In this document: positions 22,347 to 34,315 of the stretch, in pieces
Position numbering within the stretch: position 1 is the first letter of the stretch
Layout of the letters: the number at the start of each line of letters is the position of its first letter
DNA from: Taxillus chinensis
Lineage: Eukaryota > Streptophyta > Magnoliopsida > Santalales > Loranthaceae
Reading direction: 5' to 3'
DNA: 64,000 nt
Assembly: GCA_023512835.1 (NCBI GenBank)
Contig: JAKCVP010000408.1
Location: forward strand, 54,924 to 118,923
Program-made: the position numbers and the translations under genes
Notes under the pieces: model-generated
What the model was told of the DNA's origin: nothing
What the model saw: only the letters and a program-made list of their open reading frames with translations
The model's database searches: none

Positions 22347-25300
22347 ATGGCTGACATCCTCCCTCCTACCGGTCTGCTTCTACAAAATTTCCCCTCTGCC
22401 ACCCATGCACTCTCGCCCGCCCGGAGTCCGCCGCAGGCCATCCACATCCGCCTTTCTCCGCAACAGCTACGCGATCTGAGAAGAGCTGCCGGCTCTGACA
22501 AGAAACCCGAGCTCATCTTTGGCAGCCGTCAGGTATGCACTGCCCCTAGCTTCAAGCGACCCGCCGTTGACACGACGCTTAGTTCCTGCGCTTCAACGAC
22601 GAGAAGGTCGCGCTCAATGTCGCCCCCTCCACCTTCCATACTGAGCTCTTCAGTGACACCGGCGACAGCGCCGCCCTTGTCAGTCACCGTGCCGCTATTG
22701 AGCAACTTGCACATGAGACTGGCAAGGCCAATGCTGCCGCAGAGCTGCTCAAGGCTCGGATGAGGGAGCACGAGCAGCAGCGAAGTGCTGAACAGTACAT
22801 CTCACCGCCATCCACTTCCTTCACTCCTTTTGCTGACAATCAAACAGGCTCTCGGTCGTGAACAATGTCAGGTTTGGACGGCAAGGGAACGTCAAGTCAG
22901 CGGCATTCACTGGGTCCTCATCCACCGCCCCAAAGCCGACTTCGTCATTGTCGATTCCATCCGGCTCTCAAAGCTCCGCTCAAGGTCCAGCTCAGAAATT
23001 CGTTCTTTTCCACTTGCTCGCCCTCGGTCCTGCAAGTGAAACGTCACTGCAGAGGAAAACAAACATCCCTCGAGATGACCTATTGGCCTTACTCCACAAG
23101 CATGCCAACCAGGAGAATGGCCAGTATGAGCTGGACAAGAAGTATTACAAAGAGCTTGATGTGTGGAGCTTTCCATACCCCGGAGACAGCCGTCAGCAAG
23201 CCATTGACAACGCCATCCACGCCTTTGACCGTCAACGCATCTCAAAGACTGACAAGGTCTGGGATGTATTAAACAAGCCCTCTGACCGAGGCAAAGGCAT
23301 TTGTCTGTCAAAGCTGCACCTCGATCCTGCAAAAGCAATACCCAGCGACCACCGAAAGCTGCTGGGTGCGGCCGCTGCCACCGTGGGAGGCTCTTCTCCT
23401 CAAGCCATGTCTTCGCAAAGCTCTCCGAATCTGAAAGCTACTAAGAAACCTACCGAGAGGGAGCTTCAGACTAAGAGACTGCTTTCCAAGAACCCTGGCA
23501 AGGCGGCCATGAAGGCTATCGACAGCAAAGCCACAAGCAAGGCTTCTCAAAAAAGCACGGATGCTCCTCGAAACAAGCCAGGGCCAAAGAAGGCAGAAGC
23601 CAAATCATCAGTAACTCAAAAACGCAAAAGCGGTCCTCAGCCGCTTTCAGCGGATGTTGTTGTCGACTCGGATGAAGAAGCTGCCGAGGCCGAGAGGGAC
23701 ATACAAGCAAAGAAGCAGAGGGTCAACAACGACACTGTCAAACCTGTCGGGAAACCTGCTACTGCGAGAACGAAAGCAGCCCCGCCGCCAGTCAAAGCAG
23801 ACAAGCCAGCTCCTCCACCGGTGCAGAAAGCGAAGTTGACACAACGATCCCCAGCCAAGTCTCCTTTGGCACTTACGATTAAGAAGAAGACAGCCTCGGC
23901 ACCAGCGCCAGCACCAGCGCCAGCTCTGGCGTCGAAACATGAGAGAACGCTCTCGTCACTTTCGAAGACAGCCTCCATTTCCCACAAGCGGTCCGACGCG
24001 TCGCCTTGCATTGCGCCATCTTCGTCGACCTCTCAGAACAATAGCTATGTGTCAAACTGGGTAGGGAGCCTTGATCAGGCATCCAAGCCGGCCAGGAGGT
24101 TGTCAGGCAGTGGTAATAGCCTGACATCATCTGCTTCGTCGATGAAGCGGACAAGCAGCAGTGACGGGGAGCCTGCCGCGAAGCGAGTCAAGCCCTCACA
24201 GTCTCACGCGCCCTTTGCTTCTTCGCCCCTGACTTCGGTCGCCTCTTCCGATAGCATTGAGAAGGCGGAAACGACACATGCACGTGCAAGGTTGCCGGAC
24301 CTTCCTCCCAAACACATCGGCTCGAGCGCAAGCAGTCCTGCATCACCCCGGTCCATGACACTTTCGGAACTAAACTCGCTTCGATCCACGGTGTTTGCCG
24401 AGCTCCTTCAGTTACGCATGAAGGCTGACAAGCTTGGCAAGCCCGATTCCGGCCTCAAGGCGAGAATAGCCGAAAAGTTTGACATGTACGACTACCTCTC
24501 TGGAGAAGTGGCTAGTCGCGAGGGCAAGTCGAAGAAGGAGGTCCCGATACCTTGCGACATCAAATTTCCCAGCGACTGCTCGGCGTTTCTTGGGAAAGAG
24601 TACGATGCCAAACTGCAGGACTACTCGGCTCTTCACAGTAGGGTGTCGAAGCAGACGCGGCCCTCGGCGGCTGACAAGACCAGTCTCTGGACGTTACACA
24701 ATGAACTTCACGGCCTGGCACAGCTTCAAAAGGCAGCAGTGGAAAAGGAACAGCGAGCAAAGCTTGACGCCAATCTCACCGGTGGTAGCCGATCTGTGAG
24801 CTCTTCGACCTCAGCCGTGGGCGCGAACTTGAACCGCGAACAGACGCTGAAGGAATATGGAAAGTATCACAGATTGTACAACGCCTGGTGCAGTTTCCGA
24901 GCTCAGCTTCGAGCTGACGCATCCTACCCCAAACTTCCTGCAGCGAAGATTAAGGAGGATCGCGAAATGTTTTCCAAGCTCTCCGAGATGCAGACGGAGC
25001 TCATTGCTAACTTTGAGAGCATGCGCAAGCTGTTGTCGCGGCCCAACCGTGGCATGGCGAAAACGGCGAGCGGAGCTGTGCCGAACAGGACAGAGACTGA
25101 GCTGCTGGCGTGGAAGACCAAGACCAAGATGAAGGACTGGGCGGACGAGTATGAGCGGATGCTGGCCGAGTTTGGGCAGTGGACACCGAAAGAAATGGAG
25201 AATCTATGGCGAACTCAGGAACAGCTCCACAAAGATCGTCGTGCGGCGTGCCGTGCCGTGGCTCTCGAGTTTGGCGCAAAGGACGAAGCGAGGATTGAAG

Positions 25301-25347
25301 AGATTAGTCTCGAGGATGTGATCGAGCGCATTTCACGCAAGGGATGA
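22347..25347 (+). CDS. ELL: RNA polymerase II elongation factor ELL-like
   Basis: Exons are 22347-22532, 22583-22794 and 22848-25347, 965 residues. The introns are 50 nt (GTATGC...CTTAG) and 53 nt (GTACAT...AACAG). The joins give FGSRQ-FLRFNDEKVALN and RSAEQ-LSVVNNVRFGRQ, continuous with the ELL N-terminal domain. That domain runs to about residue 320 and includes a winged-helix-like part (ALGPASETSLQRK, YKELDVWSFPYPGDS). A long disordered Lys/Ser/Pro/Ala linker with nuclear-localisation-like KKQR follows. The C-terminal 300 residues are helical, with Asp/Glu/Lys-rich coiled-coil segments in the place of the occludin-homology region. ELL proteins suppress Pol II pausing and work with EAF partners. 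Orthology is inferred from layout and motifs. The C-terminal occludin-type assignment is weaker than the N-terminal one. Confidence 0.75.
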
Positions 25348-25927
25348 TGGTGACGACGGTTGGTCTGGAGGCGCGTCATTGCATGAGTGAGGGTGAAGCG
25401 AAGCAACGAAACATAATGAATGGCGATCTGGCATTCCAATGCAGGTCAGACTGTACCTCTGTCACCTCGCCTCTCCTGACTCTTATTAATTCTCCCCAGA
25501 TGCTCTCGTCTCATCTCAGACAAGCAGACGGAGAGCGGTGACTGAGGCAAAATCCCGTCTTCCAGCCACCCGCTTTTCGTCGCATCCCGTGCACCAGCCA
25601 CCATTGATTCAACGGCCAGCGCAGGGGCAACATGACATTGAACTGGTACAGAACCAGTCTCAGGTAAATCTCTTGACCTCTGAGCGCAAAGCAAAGCAGA
25701 CATTCGTCTCTGTCGTACTTGTTATTGTTTGCTGTTATTGCTTACTTGTGTGAGTGTGACGCGAACGTGACACGAGACGCGCACAACAGCCTCAACCGCT
25801 CGACCAGCGGCTGCTCACAAAGCATCTCCCTGCTCTGACCCGCTCTTGTCCTCAATTTGCATCACCTGCCACCTCCCATCATCTACACCTACTATCCCAA
25901 CTCTCACTATTCTTTTGACTCCTCAAC
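25348..25927. other. Intergenic region, promoter of the next gene
   Basis: 580 bp without a supported gene. It ends in a CT-rich leader with CTCACTATTC and ACTCCTCAAC just before the start at 25928. Confidence 0.4.
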
Positions 25928-27223
25928 ATGAGCTCAACCCCGCCGCCTCACTCAGGCCGCGCTCATACTCCACCAACCCCACTGTTCGGCGTCAAAGCCG
26001 ACCATTGGGAGGCTCACTCACCCCGGAGATCAACTCGAATCACCGCCAGAGACGCCGACAGCAACCTGAATAAGACCCTGTCCAAGGGGAAAAAGGCAAC
26101 CTTTCGTCGTACCTCGAGTCAGACCTTCTCACCTCCTTCCTCGCCCATGTCGCCCTCCCGAGACGTTGATGCCTCTGAGCCAGAACGCAAGCGCGCTAAG
26201 AGAAGCCCGCCACACGAAGAATCCGCATCGCTACTGGCGCCCACAATGCCTTCTACCATTTTTCCCACTCCTGCGAAGACTCCGCGCAAGCGCCAGGTTG
26301 CCCACAATGCAGCCATGAAGGGTACTGCGCGCGTTCTGTTCCCTGGCAACACCGTGCATCCGGAAGACGAGATTCCCACTCCGCGCAAGGCTCGCAAGGC
26401 ACAAAGAGCTAATGCCATGACTCTGGACAGCTTTGAGACTGCTGCAAATGCTGACCAGGGAATCGAGATCTACACCGACTCCAAAGAGCGCATACCTGAG
26501 GTTGATGACAGCGAAGACAATCCATTTTCAATCAAGAGCACCTCGGCGCCAAAGTCCAAGGCGCACACACGCACGCGAAAGAGTGTAAAGACTGGCCTGG
26601 GACAGGAGATTGACGATGCTGTGAACAACGATGAAGGAATGGTGTACGTCTTGTAAGTGTCAAATTTGCCTGGTCTCCTTGATCTTAAATCAAAGTACTA
26701 ACAATGCCATAGTCGAGGAAAGAAGATTTTTAAGCGATTCGACAGTCCAAGTAATGCTGAGCGCAACAACGATTTTGGCGATGGAGAGGTTCGGCGGGCA
26801 GCCGGAATCGATGCATCGCGCCGCATCACCCGCTCGTCGCTCAAGCCTCGCTTGCTTTTCCCTCCAACCAAGCCTGTTGATGATAGCGACGAAGAAGCGG
26901 TGACCGACATTGAACAGCCAGAAACACCTAGCAAATCACAGCGGACTCCAGCCAAACGAGCTTCTCGCCTCATCACGCCGCCAACAACGCTCCGCAAGAC
27001 TCGCCACGCAGAAGCCAGTGAAATCACGCGCGATGGCTCACCCCTAGGCCAAGACTCAGACAGCACAGGGGGTAGTCAGAATAAAGGCCGACCTGGAAAG
27101 AGCCCATTCGACTACTGGCAACGCACGAAGCCGGGACAAGCTGCTTCAAAGCGTGTGGGAGACGAGCTGGAGCCGCCAAGTGGGAAGCGTACGTGCAGTG
27201 CGACTAGCAAACCTACTGCCTAG
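25928..27223 (+). CDS. Basic S/TP-rich nuclear-type protein of unknown function
   Basis: Exons are 25928-26652 and 26713-27223, 411 residues. The 60-nt intron has GTAAGT, a perfect TACTAAC branch site and CATAG, and joins GMVYV to FRGKKIFKRFDSP. The protein is disordered, basic and full of SP/TP sites (TPPTPLF, SPPSSPMSP, PTPAKTPRKR, PETPSKSQRTPAKR), as in substrates of cyclin-dependent kinases. Nuclear-localisation-like clusters occur (ERKRAKR). Two similar short motifs, ARVLFP (residues 134-139) and PRLLFP (287-292), stand out. The first fits the RVxF pattern used to dock protein phosphatase 1. The most ordered piece is GMVYVFRGKKIFKRF. I do not recognise a family. A cell-cycle or chromatin role is only a guess from composition. 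Confidence 0.7.
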
Positions 27224-27989
27224 AAGGCTCAGGGGCATTGCGTTGACGTTGTTGAATTCGTATACATAGCCGGCTGACTGGCGTTGGGTAGGGGTTTTAT
27301 GGGCTTTTCGTCGGTTGTTTAGCCCAATGAGCGCTGCGGCCAATATACGTACGAGACTTGGGACGGCCGGCCAAGGGGAATTCACCTCCAAGAGTCCTTG
27401 CTTATGGAGACAAGGATAACAGGGATAGCATTTTGTAGCTGCATGACATTTGATAATGCAAGAAACGGCTCGTGACCAATGGAAAGCTTATGATCCAAAG
27501 GCTTTTTGACTCTTTTTCATTCTCTGAAACTGTGACTCCTGGCAAAGACCAAGGGCAGGTTTCCTCTGCTTTTTCATAAGTTGGCCTTGAAGCTCAAGTG
27601 CCTGCCCTGGTGGTCGGCGGGATCGATGACTAAGACCATACAACAGCAGGACATCCATCACTTCCCGACCTCACTCGTGCCAGTATGTCTGCCCGTGCCA
27701 GCTCCAGAATGATCACAATTGCCGGTCACTTGTCGCTTCCCCTCAATTCGGCACATGGTAGTGGCGAGATCCAGGCTGCTTCCAGGCACGCCAGGCAGCG
27801 AGTGGCCGTTTTGGACGCTTGGCCCCATTGACGTTAAGCGAAGAGCAGGCACCACCGACCTTGGCCGCCTGACAACCGCAGAAATGCCTTCCTTAGACCT
27901 CCCTGCATTTATAGGTCCCCTTCCTGACGCTCAGTCAAACCAGTCCATACCTCTCTCGCACTGAAGACTGCGCCTGCGAGACTCAGACT
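27224..27989. other. Intergenic region before the ankyrin gene
   Basis: No gene is supported. A partial resemblance to an I-SceI homing site (GGATAACAGGG at 27414-27424) is likely chance. The frame at 27719-27964 has no start context. Confidence 0.4.
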
Positions 27990-30900
27990 ATGTCGCCAAC
28001 ACTCCCAGTGCCCTTGAACGGTCTCGTCCATTACGTATGAATCGCGTGCTTCCAGAGCCTCCTTCATCTGTTACTGACGGACGTCCCTACAGATCAATGG
28101 AAAAGACACCCACAATGTCTTCGATCTTTTGCACCCTTACTATGAGCACGAGAAGCATGTACGGAAACTCTTTGCACAGGATCCTACAGACCCACTTGTA
28201 TCGCAACCCAATGTGAACGTGCTCTCTCTGTTCGACAAAGATGCTCCGATCCCCCGTATCAGGGCACGCAAATTGGCTGTCGAGAGCACCGAGAGTGACT
28301 CCAAGTTCATCATGCCTCTAAAGCCAGACTCTCGTCGACCCCACGGCTCCCCTGCTGTCGTGTCCTCCTTCAAGACCTTCCAGGACAACTTCAATCTGTT
28401 CTCGGAATTATCACTCGTAAGCTCCATCTTCTTCGTACTTGTCACCGCAAGAGACTGATCTCGTCACGAACAGACAAGCATGGATTGGTCCAACGTGGTA
28501 TGCTGCGGTTCAGCTGTCACAACCTCTCTGATGCCGGTACCTGAAGATCACTCTGGTATGAGATTACACACTCTGCTGATTTCAGAGACTAACACCTCAC
28601 TGGACTCTAGGCTCACGGAAGTCTGTCAGAAACTACTACCACGACAAGATTGCGCCAGCGAGCGATGTTGACCTCTTCTTGTACGGCTTGACCGATGAGG
28701 AGGCCATAGAGAAGATCCGCCAGATTGAGACTGCAGTTCGTGACTCTCTACTCGTAGAAACAACGACTATCCGCACCAAAAATGCCATCACGATTGCCAG
28801 CGAATATCCCGTTCGACACGTCCAGATCGTTCTTCGAGTTTATAAAAACATATCAGAGATTCTGACAGGCTTCGACGTTGACTGCTCCTGTGCAGCCTAT
28901 GATGGCAGCAATGTTTATTGCACACCTCGTGCGCTAGGCTCATTCATCACACAGATCAATCGAATTGATCTCACTAGGCGGTCTCCATCCTACGAAAATC
29001 GCTTATCAAAATATAGTCGCCGCGGCTTCGAGGTATTTTGGCCGCAACTCGACCGTTCACGTATCGATCCGACCATATTCGAAAGATCATTCAATCGTAC
29101 TGTTGGACTGGCACGTCTGCTCGTCCTAGAGACCTTGCCAGAAAAGTCCGCGCGTGAGTCTTACATGGAAGAGAGGCGACGTGACCGAGGCCGCCCTGTT
29201 CTAAATGTAAGTGGCGGTCCATCTCCACCCATTCCCACGTGTCTTTGCTTTTCTGTCTCTTTAATCATTCACTCATGATTCACCAGAGCTACTGGAGTAT
29301 GCGCCATACCATGCGGGGAAACGTCAAAGAAGAGCAAGTTGACGAAGTGGCCGAGTGGATGGAGGAAGATATGCTGCCCAATTCCTTATCAAGCTATTCA
29401 ACATTCACAATTCCGTACGGCAGACGATGGACCCAAAGGAGAATTGAGCGCCTTCTATATTCTCAGGATCTTCTCCTTAATGCCAGCTGGAATAAACCAA
29501 AGGACCGAGAAGTCAATCTCCACCGACACCCGGCATTCTTTGGCGACTTTCAAGATATCATGCACGACTGCTGCGGAACTTGCCCCAAACCCTCTGCGCC
29601 AGAAGAGATTGAGGTAGCTGCCGAGGAGACCAGAGTCTACGTCTCAGGTACCATCACCTTCCTCCGAGACGACCCAGGCCGGCAAGAGATTGGTAGCTTC
29701 AATCCCATAGATGCCAATGACTGGACAGAGATGGCCTACATTAGCGAGACACAGCGTCTCTGCCAAGCCATCGTCGACGGCAACCTCCAATTCGTCCGGC
29801 AATGGTGCCAAGCGAAAGACAACGATGTCAATGCGCGCGACTATACGGGACGCACTCCCCTCCAATTGGCTGTACAGTGCTCAACTCTCGATGTGGTGCA
29901 ATGCCTAATTGACAACAACGCACGAATGGTCGCACGGCTGGCTGATGGTCGAACTGCGCTACACTTGGCCGCGATCCGAGGGGATGCTAGCATGGTGCGC
30001 GCCCTGCTCCAGAGAAGCGAGAAGAATGAGGAGGAAGAGGAAGCTCGCAAAGACGGACATTGTACCACAGATGTTTCTGGTCAGCGTGATCAAAGTGGGA
30101 AGAGGACAGATACCGATACCGATTCTGACGAAGATAGCGAGATCGAGATGGTCGACTCTAGTGATGATGATATGGCATTGTCCACTGCGAGTTCATACGT
30201 GCAAATCTCTCGCGAGGACAGAGAAAATGCAACTGATGGTATACCAGCGGATTCAACCGACGACCCTGATGTGTTCGACGTTGATGTGGTCAGTTGGGAC
30301 TCGCCATCATCAGCATTGCACTATGCCATTGTGAACGGCCACGAAGAAGTCGTTCGAATGCTGGTGCAGGAATTTGGCGCAGACGTCCTAGCACCTGTCA
30401 AGCTTACTCATGCTCACAACAAACAGGCAAGAGCTGCGATATTGACTTTGGTTTTGGCCTCTCGATTGGCCGCGAAGCAAGCAGCCAGTATGATGAAGCT
30501 CCTACTGGACTTGGGTGCCACATCAACCCAGTCGGATTTGAAAGGAGCAACTGCACTCCATCGTGTGGTGGCTGCCAAATCACCTGGACTGCAAACCTTG
30601 CTTGAACACAATCAGCCGGCGGCGAAACGTGCCATTCGCCACATGACAATGTCAGACGGTGCCTGGAGGCCCCAAGCAGAGACGCCACTGATGACCGCAG
30701 TTGTGCAGCGTGACGCCAATGCCGCATTGTCGCTCTTGCGCCATGGAGCTTCTCCAGATCTTTCCTTTGAAACTTGGGTCAAAGTTTACATTTCCAGTTC
30801 CTCCGTTGCTGGCCAACTGTCCACAGAAGAGAATAGGAAGAAGTACTTGCAGTACACAAATCAGCCTGTCATTCTAGCGCTTCAATACGAGGTATTGAAC

Positions 30901-33888
30901 GTTGTCGAGTCCTTGCTAGATGCTGGCGGCGATGTCAATACGCTGTTGGCTCGAACGCATGACGCACTGATCAATGACAATAGATTTCAGAACTTTGGGG
31001 CCGAGGATATTGCATCGTTATTGGATCTGGTTGAACGGCGCATCAAAAGCTTGCGGAATGCCATTGAACCTTTGGAAGAGGCTGAAAAGCCGCAAAGTAT
31101 TATTCGGGCCATTCAAGACGACCTTACTCGCGGATTTTGGTGGAACAAACTTGGATCCAGAGCGAAGTCGAACGTCGTCAAGCTATTGAGACCACTTCAA
31201 GAGGACTATCATTACCTGAAAGAACTTAAGCCGGACAGCTATCATGCCCATAGCGCTCGGCTACAACTGGAGGACTGGAAGAGGTTGGAAGAGGAACAGA
31301 AAGCGCTTTACAAGCGCGAGAAAGAGCGTCGGGAAAAGGAACGTCCCCTGCGACGAGCGAAACTGGTCTCCCTCCAAGAAGCTATTAGTGCGCTAGACAG
31401 AATCCGCGAGCAGATCATCAGCAAAGGAGGGAAAACTGTTGAACAGTTGTACCCTGGTAGATTCGGAGATGGCGGCAAGAGTGCGGTCGAAGACACTGAC
31501 ATGTACGCCGAGGGCGAAGAAGTGTTCAAGCCAGTCTACACGTTCTTACTTGGAGACATCAATGACGCGCAACAAGGTAGGGACATCATGAAGCTTTCCG
31601 AAGAAGCTACTAATATACTATCTTTAGCCGGTTACGAAGAGCTCTTTGAAGCTGCATGGATTGGGGACATCGAGAAGATCCGCTCTCTAACTCTGTCTGC
31701 GTGGGGAGCAGACAAGCATCCGCCATTGAGAGCGCACCTGACAGACTCGCGCGGTCTATCTCCATTCATGGTTGCTGCTCTTCGCGGTCACCATGATGCT
31801 GCGAGGGGAATCCTCGACATTGTCGCAGCCCAGTGGTCACCCAAAGAGCCGCCGAAAAAGCGCCGGTACAGGATCAGGAGTGAGCACGTCGGCCTTGATG
31901 ATTGGGACAGTGAAGATGAAGATGAAGATGTGGACATGGATAACGATTCGAGCGACGAAATGCAACGTAAGTCCCACCGCCACCTTTCCTATCCTGTACT
32001 TACCATTTGAACGCAGTAACCCATGAAGAAGAGGATCCCGAATATACGAAAGATGACATTGACGTCTCCGAGCGCATTTCTTCGCACACAACAGCACTGG
32101 ACGTTTTGATGGGCAAATTACCTGCAAGAGACTGGCATCACGTTCTCGACCTGGACCTACCCTCAAATACGGAGATCCTTCTGGAGGACTCGTCCAGTCC
32201 ACACGCAGCAACACTATTGACTGCAGCAATTTTGAGCTCCAATGAGCGCCTCTTACGGTTCTACATTGAGACAGGAAAGGCTCTCAATGCCTCCAAAAAT
32301 CCGGCTCACAAGCTTCAAGAGACCAGTGGCGAGCCTAAAGACGAGAAATGGTTTGCAGCTGCCTCCAGCTTGGACGTCCAGCTGGCACTCCGATATGGAA
32401 AAACAGACTTACTCACCGAGCTGGTAAAGAACTGTGGCGCTCTGTAAGTTTTGAAGCTGCTTATTCCGGAATCATTGCTGACGCTGCCAATGATGCAGAC
32501 TTCCGATATATTACTTCGCACGCAAGTCAGGAGTCGACCTCCAGCCCAATGAGCACGAATACAAGGGCCTCGCCATCCATGGCCGAAAGCATAACAAGAG
32601 CAAGCATGAAGAGACTTCTGACCCTAATAAGGCACAAGACGAGCGCAATGACACTATGCTGCTGCGTGCAGCATTTGATGGAGACTTGAAAAGTCTGGAG
32701 TGGGCGTTTTCGCAAACGCCGCTCCGCAACTACGCAGAATTTGCCCACGATCATCAGGAAGATGCCCGGCTGCAGGCTCTTTCCAAGTCCGATGGCGACC
32801 TGAAGAAGCAAATTATCGATTGGTTCACCTCTCGCTCAGAACTTGCCGTTCACTGCGTGGTAATGTCAGCCAACCCAGACCGCCTGGAAGACCGACTTCG
32901 CTTTGCCCTCTCAACTACGCCAAACTGCGTCCAGGCGCAGTCTTCGGAAGGGCTGACTCCAATTGCCCTTGCCTTTATGCTCCGCAGACCTAATCTGGTC
33001 AGCATACTAATCGAGGTCAGCGCAGATCAAACATGCCGCACATCGGTTGGCGAAAACATTCTGCATCTGCTACTAAATCGCACTGAAAGATGCAACTCTG
33101 TGCTGACGACAAAGAAGAAGGAACAGCACGACTGTGACGCTACTGCGATTGAGGAGCTGCTCGATCTTATCGATTCCCGACTGATCGAAACCCTGTGGAC
33201 CGAGCGGATGAAGGACGAAGCCCAAGGAAACTCGTTCAATCCGATAGCTCAATGGCTTCAGCGAGTTGAAGATGACCCAAAAGCTCTTGACGTTTTGCGC
33301 CTGCTGCTGAGACGTGCGCCGATCAACGCTTTGTGGCAAGTGACTGGTTCGGGAGACACTCCACTCCACTTTCTGGTCCGGAGCGGCAAATTACATTTTG
33401 CGGAAGAGCTGGCAAATGCTCATCCCGAGCTGCTGTTCCGTGAAAACGCTGTGGGGCTGACACCTGTGGAAGTAGCCGCACAGGCATGGCAGGCTCAGCA
33501 TTTTGCTGACCCACCTCATTTGGACGTCGATCGAGGGTATTCTTATTGGGGCTACGGTCGTGGCGAATGGTCAATAGCCACTCAAGACCTCGACTACTTT
33601 GATCCGAGCAAGCCAAAGGACGAATCGAAGAGTGAAGCGACAAAGATGTGGGAGAAGATACAGGAACTACTTGTCAAGCATGCAGGTCGACCAAGGATAC
33701 TTGTCTCACTGCTGGAGGCGAATGAGGTTGCAAAGCGACTTGCCGAGAGGCAAAAAGGGAATAGTGTTCGTGTGGTGCAGTATGATGGGTATTATCACAG
33801 GTACGGCTCGCGAACGCTGCCTGCAGCAAAAGACGAAGTAGCGGCGTGGATGGGACATCATGAGCAAAATCACGAGGCCGACACATGA
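27990..33888 (+). CDS. Large ankyrin-repeat protein, seven exons
   Basis: Exons are 27990-28034, 28093-28416, 28474-28555, 28611-29206, 29287-31966, 32017-32443 and 32499-33888, 1847 residues. The introns are 50-80 nt, all GT-AG, and every join keeps frame. The N-terminal 500 residues form a domain I cannot name (NGKDTHNVFDLLHPYYEHEK, SDVDLFLYGLTDEEAIEKI, LTGFDVDCSCAAYDG). Ankyrin repeats begin near residue 510 (NDVNARDYTGRTPLQLAV, LADGRTALHLAAIRGD). An acidic Asp/Ser insert of about 100 residues interrupts them, and they resume near 687 (SALHYAIVNGHEEVVRML) and on to about 905. A charged helix or coiled coil follows (about 1010-1060, RLEEEQKALYKREKERRE), then another repeat (SPFMVAALRGHHDAARGI), a second acidic patch (SEDEDEDVDMDNDSSDE) and C-terminal repeats (GDTPLHFLVRSGKLHFAEEL). 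It is probably a cytosolic or nuclear scaffold. The function is unknown; similar N-terminal domains are annotated only as ankyrin proteins in fungi, from memory. Confidence 0.85.
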
Positions 33889-34084
33889 GAATACACAGAG
33901 TAGCTTTGACAATTTAGAGGTTTGGTGCATACAGGCAGTGTAGATGCCCACTGGAAGAGAGAGGAATGTACAGCCTCCGCCTCAGCTAGTACCTACCTAG
34001 ATATCTTCCACCCCTTTCGGCATCCCAAGATCCCAGATACCTACACAATCGAACATTCCAACACCTCTTCCCTGCTTGCAGCTA

Positions 34085-34315
34085 TCAAATATCCGTCTCA
34101 GGCAAAATCAAGCAAGACGCAGTCTGACCACCCTGCCAAACAGTATGCATCACACTCCTTCTCTCCCTCGTCGTCACCAAATCCGCGCCCTGTCCCGCTT
34201 CAACCCCAGGATTAGGAAAATACCGCGGCGCAGCACCACCCGCAATCGTAAGCCGCAGCGTACTCCCCGCGGCGAAAACATGCGCGCACGCGCTCGTCAC
34301 GATACGTAGATGAGA
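34085..34315 (-). pseudogene. Relic of a CocE/NonD-type hydrolase (C-terminal beta-sandwich)
   Basis: A 76-codon minus-strand frame, closed upstream by TAG (34316-34318), reads SACAHVFAAGSTLRLTIAGG, then PRYFPNPG, HTVWQGG and CLILPETDI before a stop. This order (hydrophobic xHxFxxGxxLRLxIAG, PRYxxNPG, HTVxxGG, LxLP) is the closing part of the C-terminal jelly-roll domain of CocE/NonD and X-Pro dipeptidyl-peptidase family hydrolases. The upstream 270 bp carry stops or unrelated text in all minus frames, and no catalytic domain is present. It is therefore most likely a decayed gene end. A last exon after an intron ending AAAGATAG cannot be excluded. Confidence 0.45.

Noticed and set aside
27414..27424. 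GGATAACAGGG, part of an I-SceI-like homing site
   Set aside because: Matches only the middle of the 18-bp site. No homing endonuclease, intein or group I intron is nearby.
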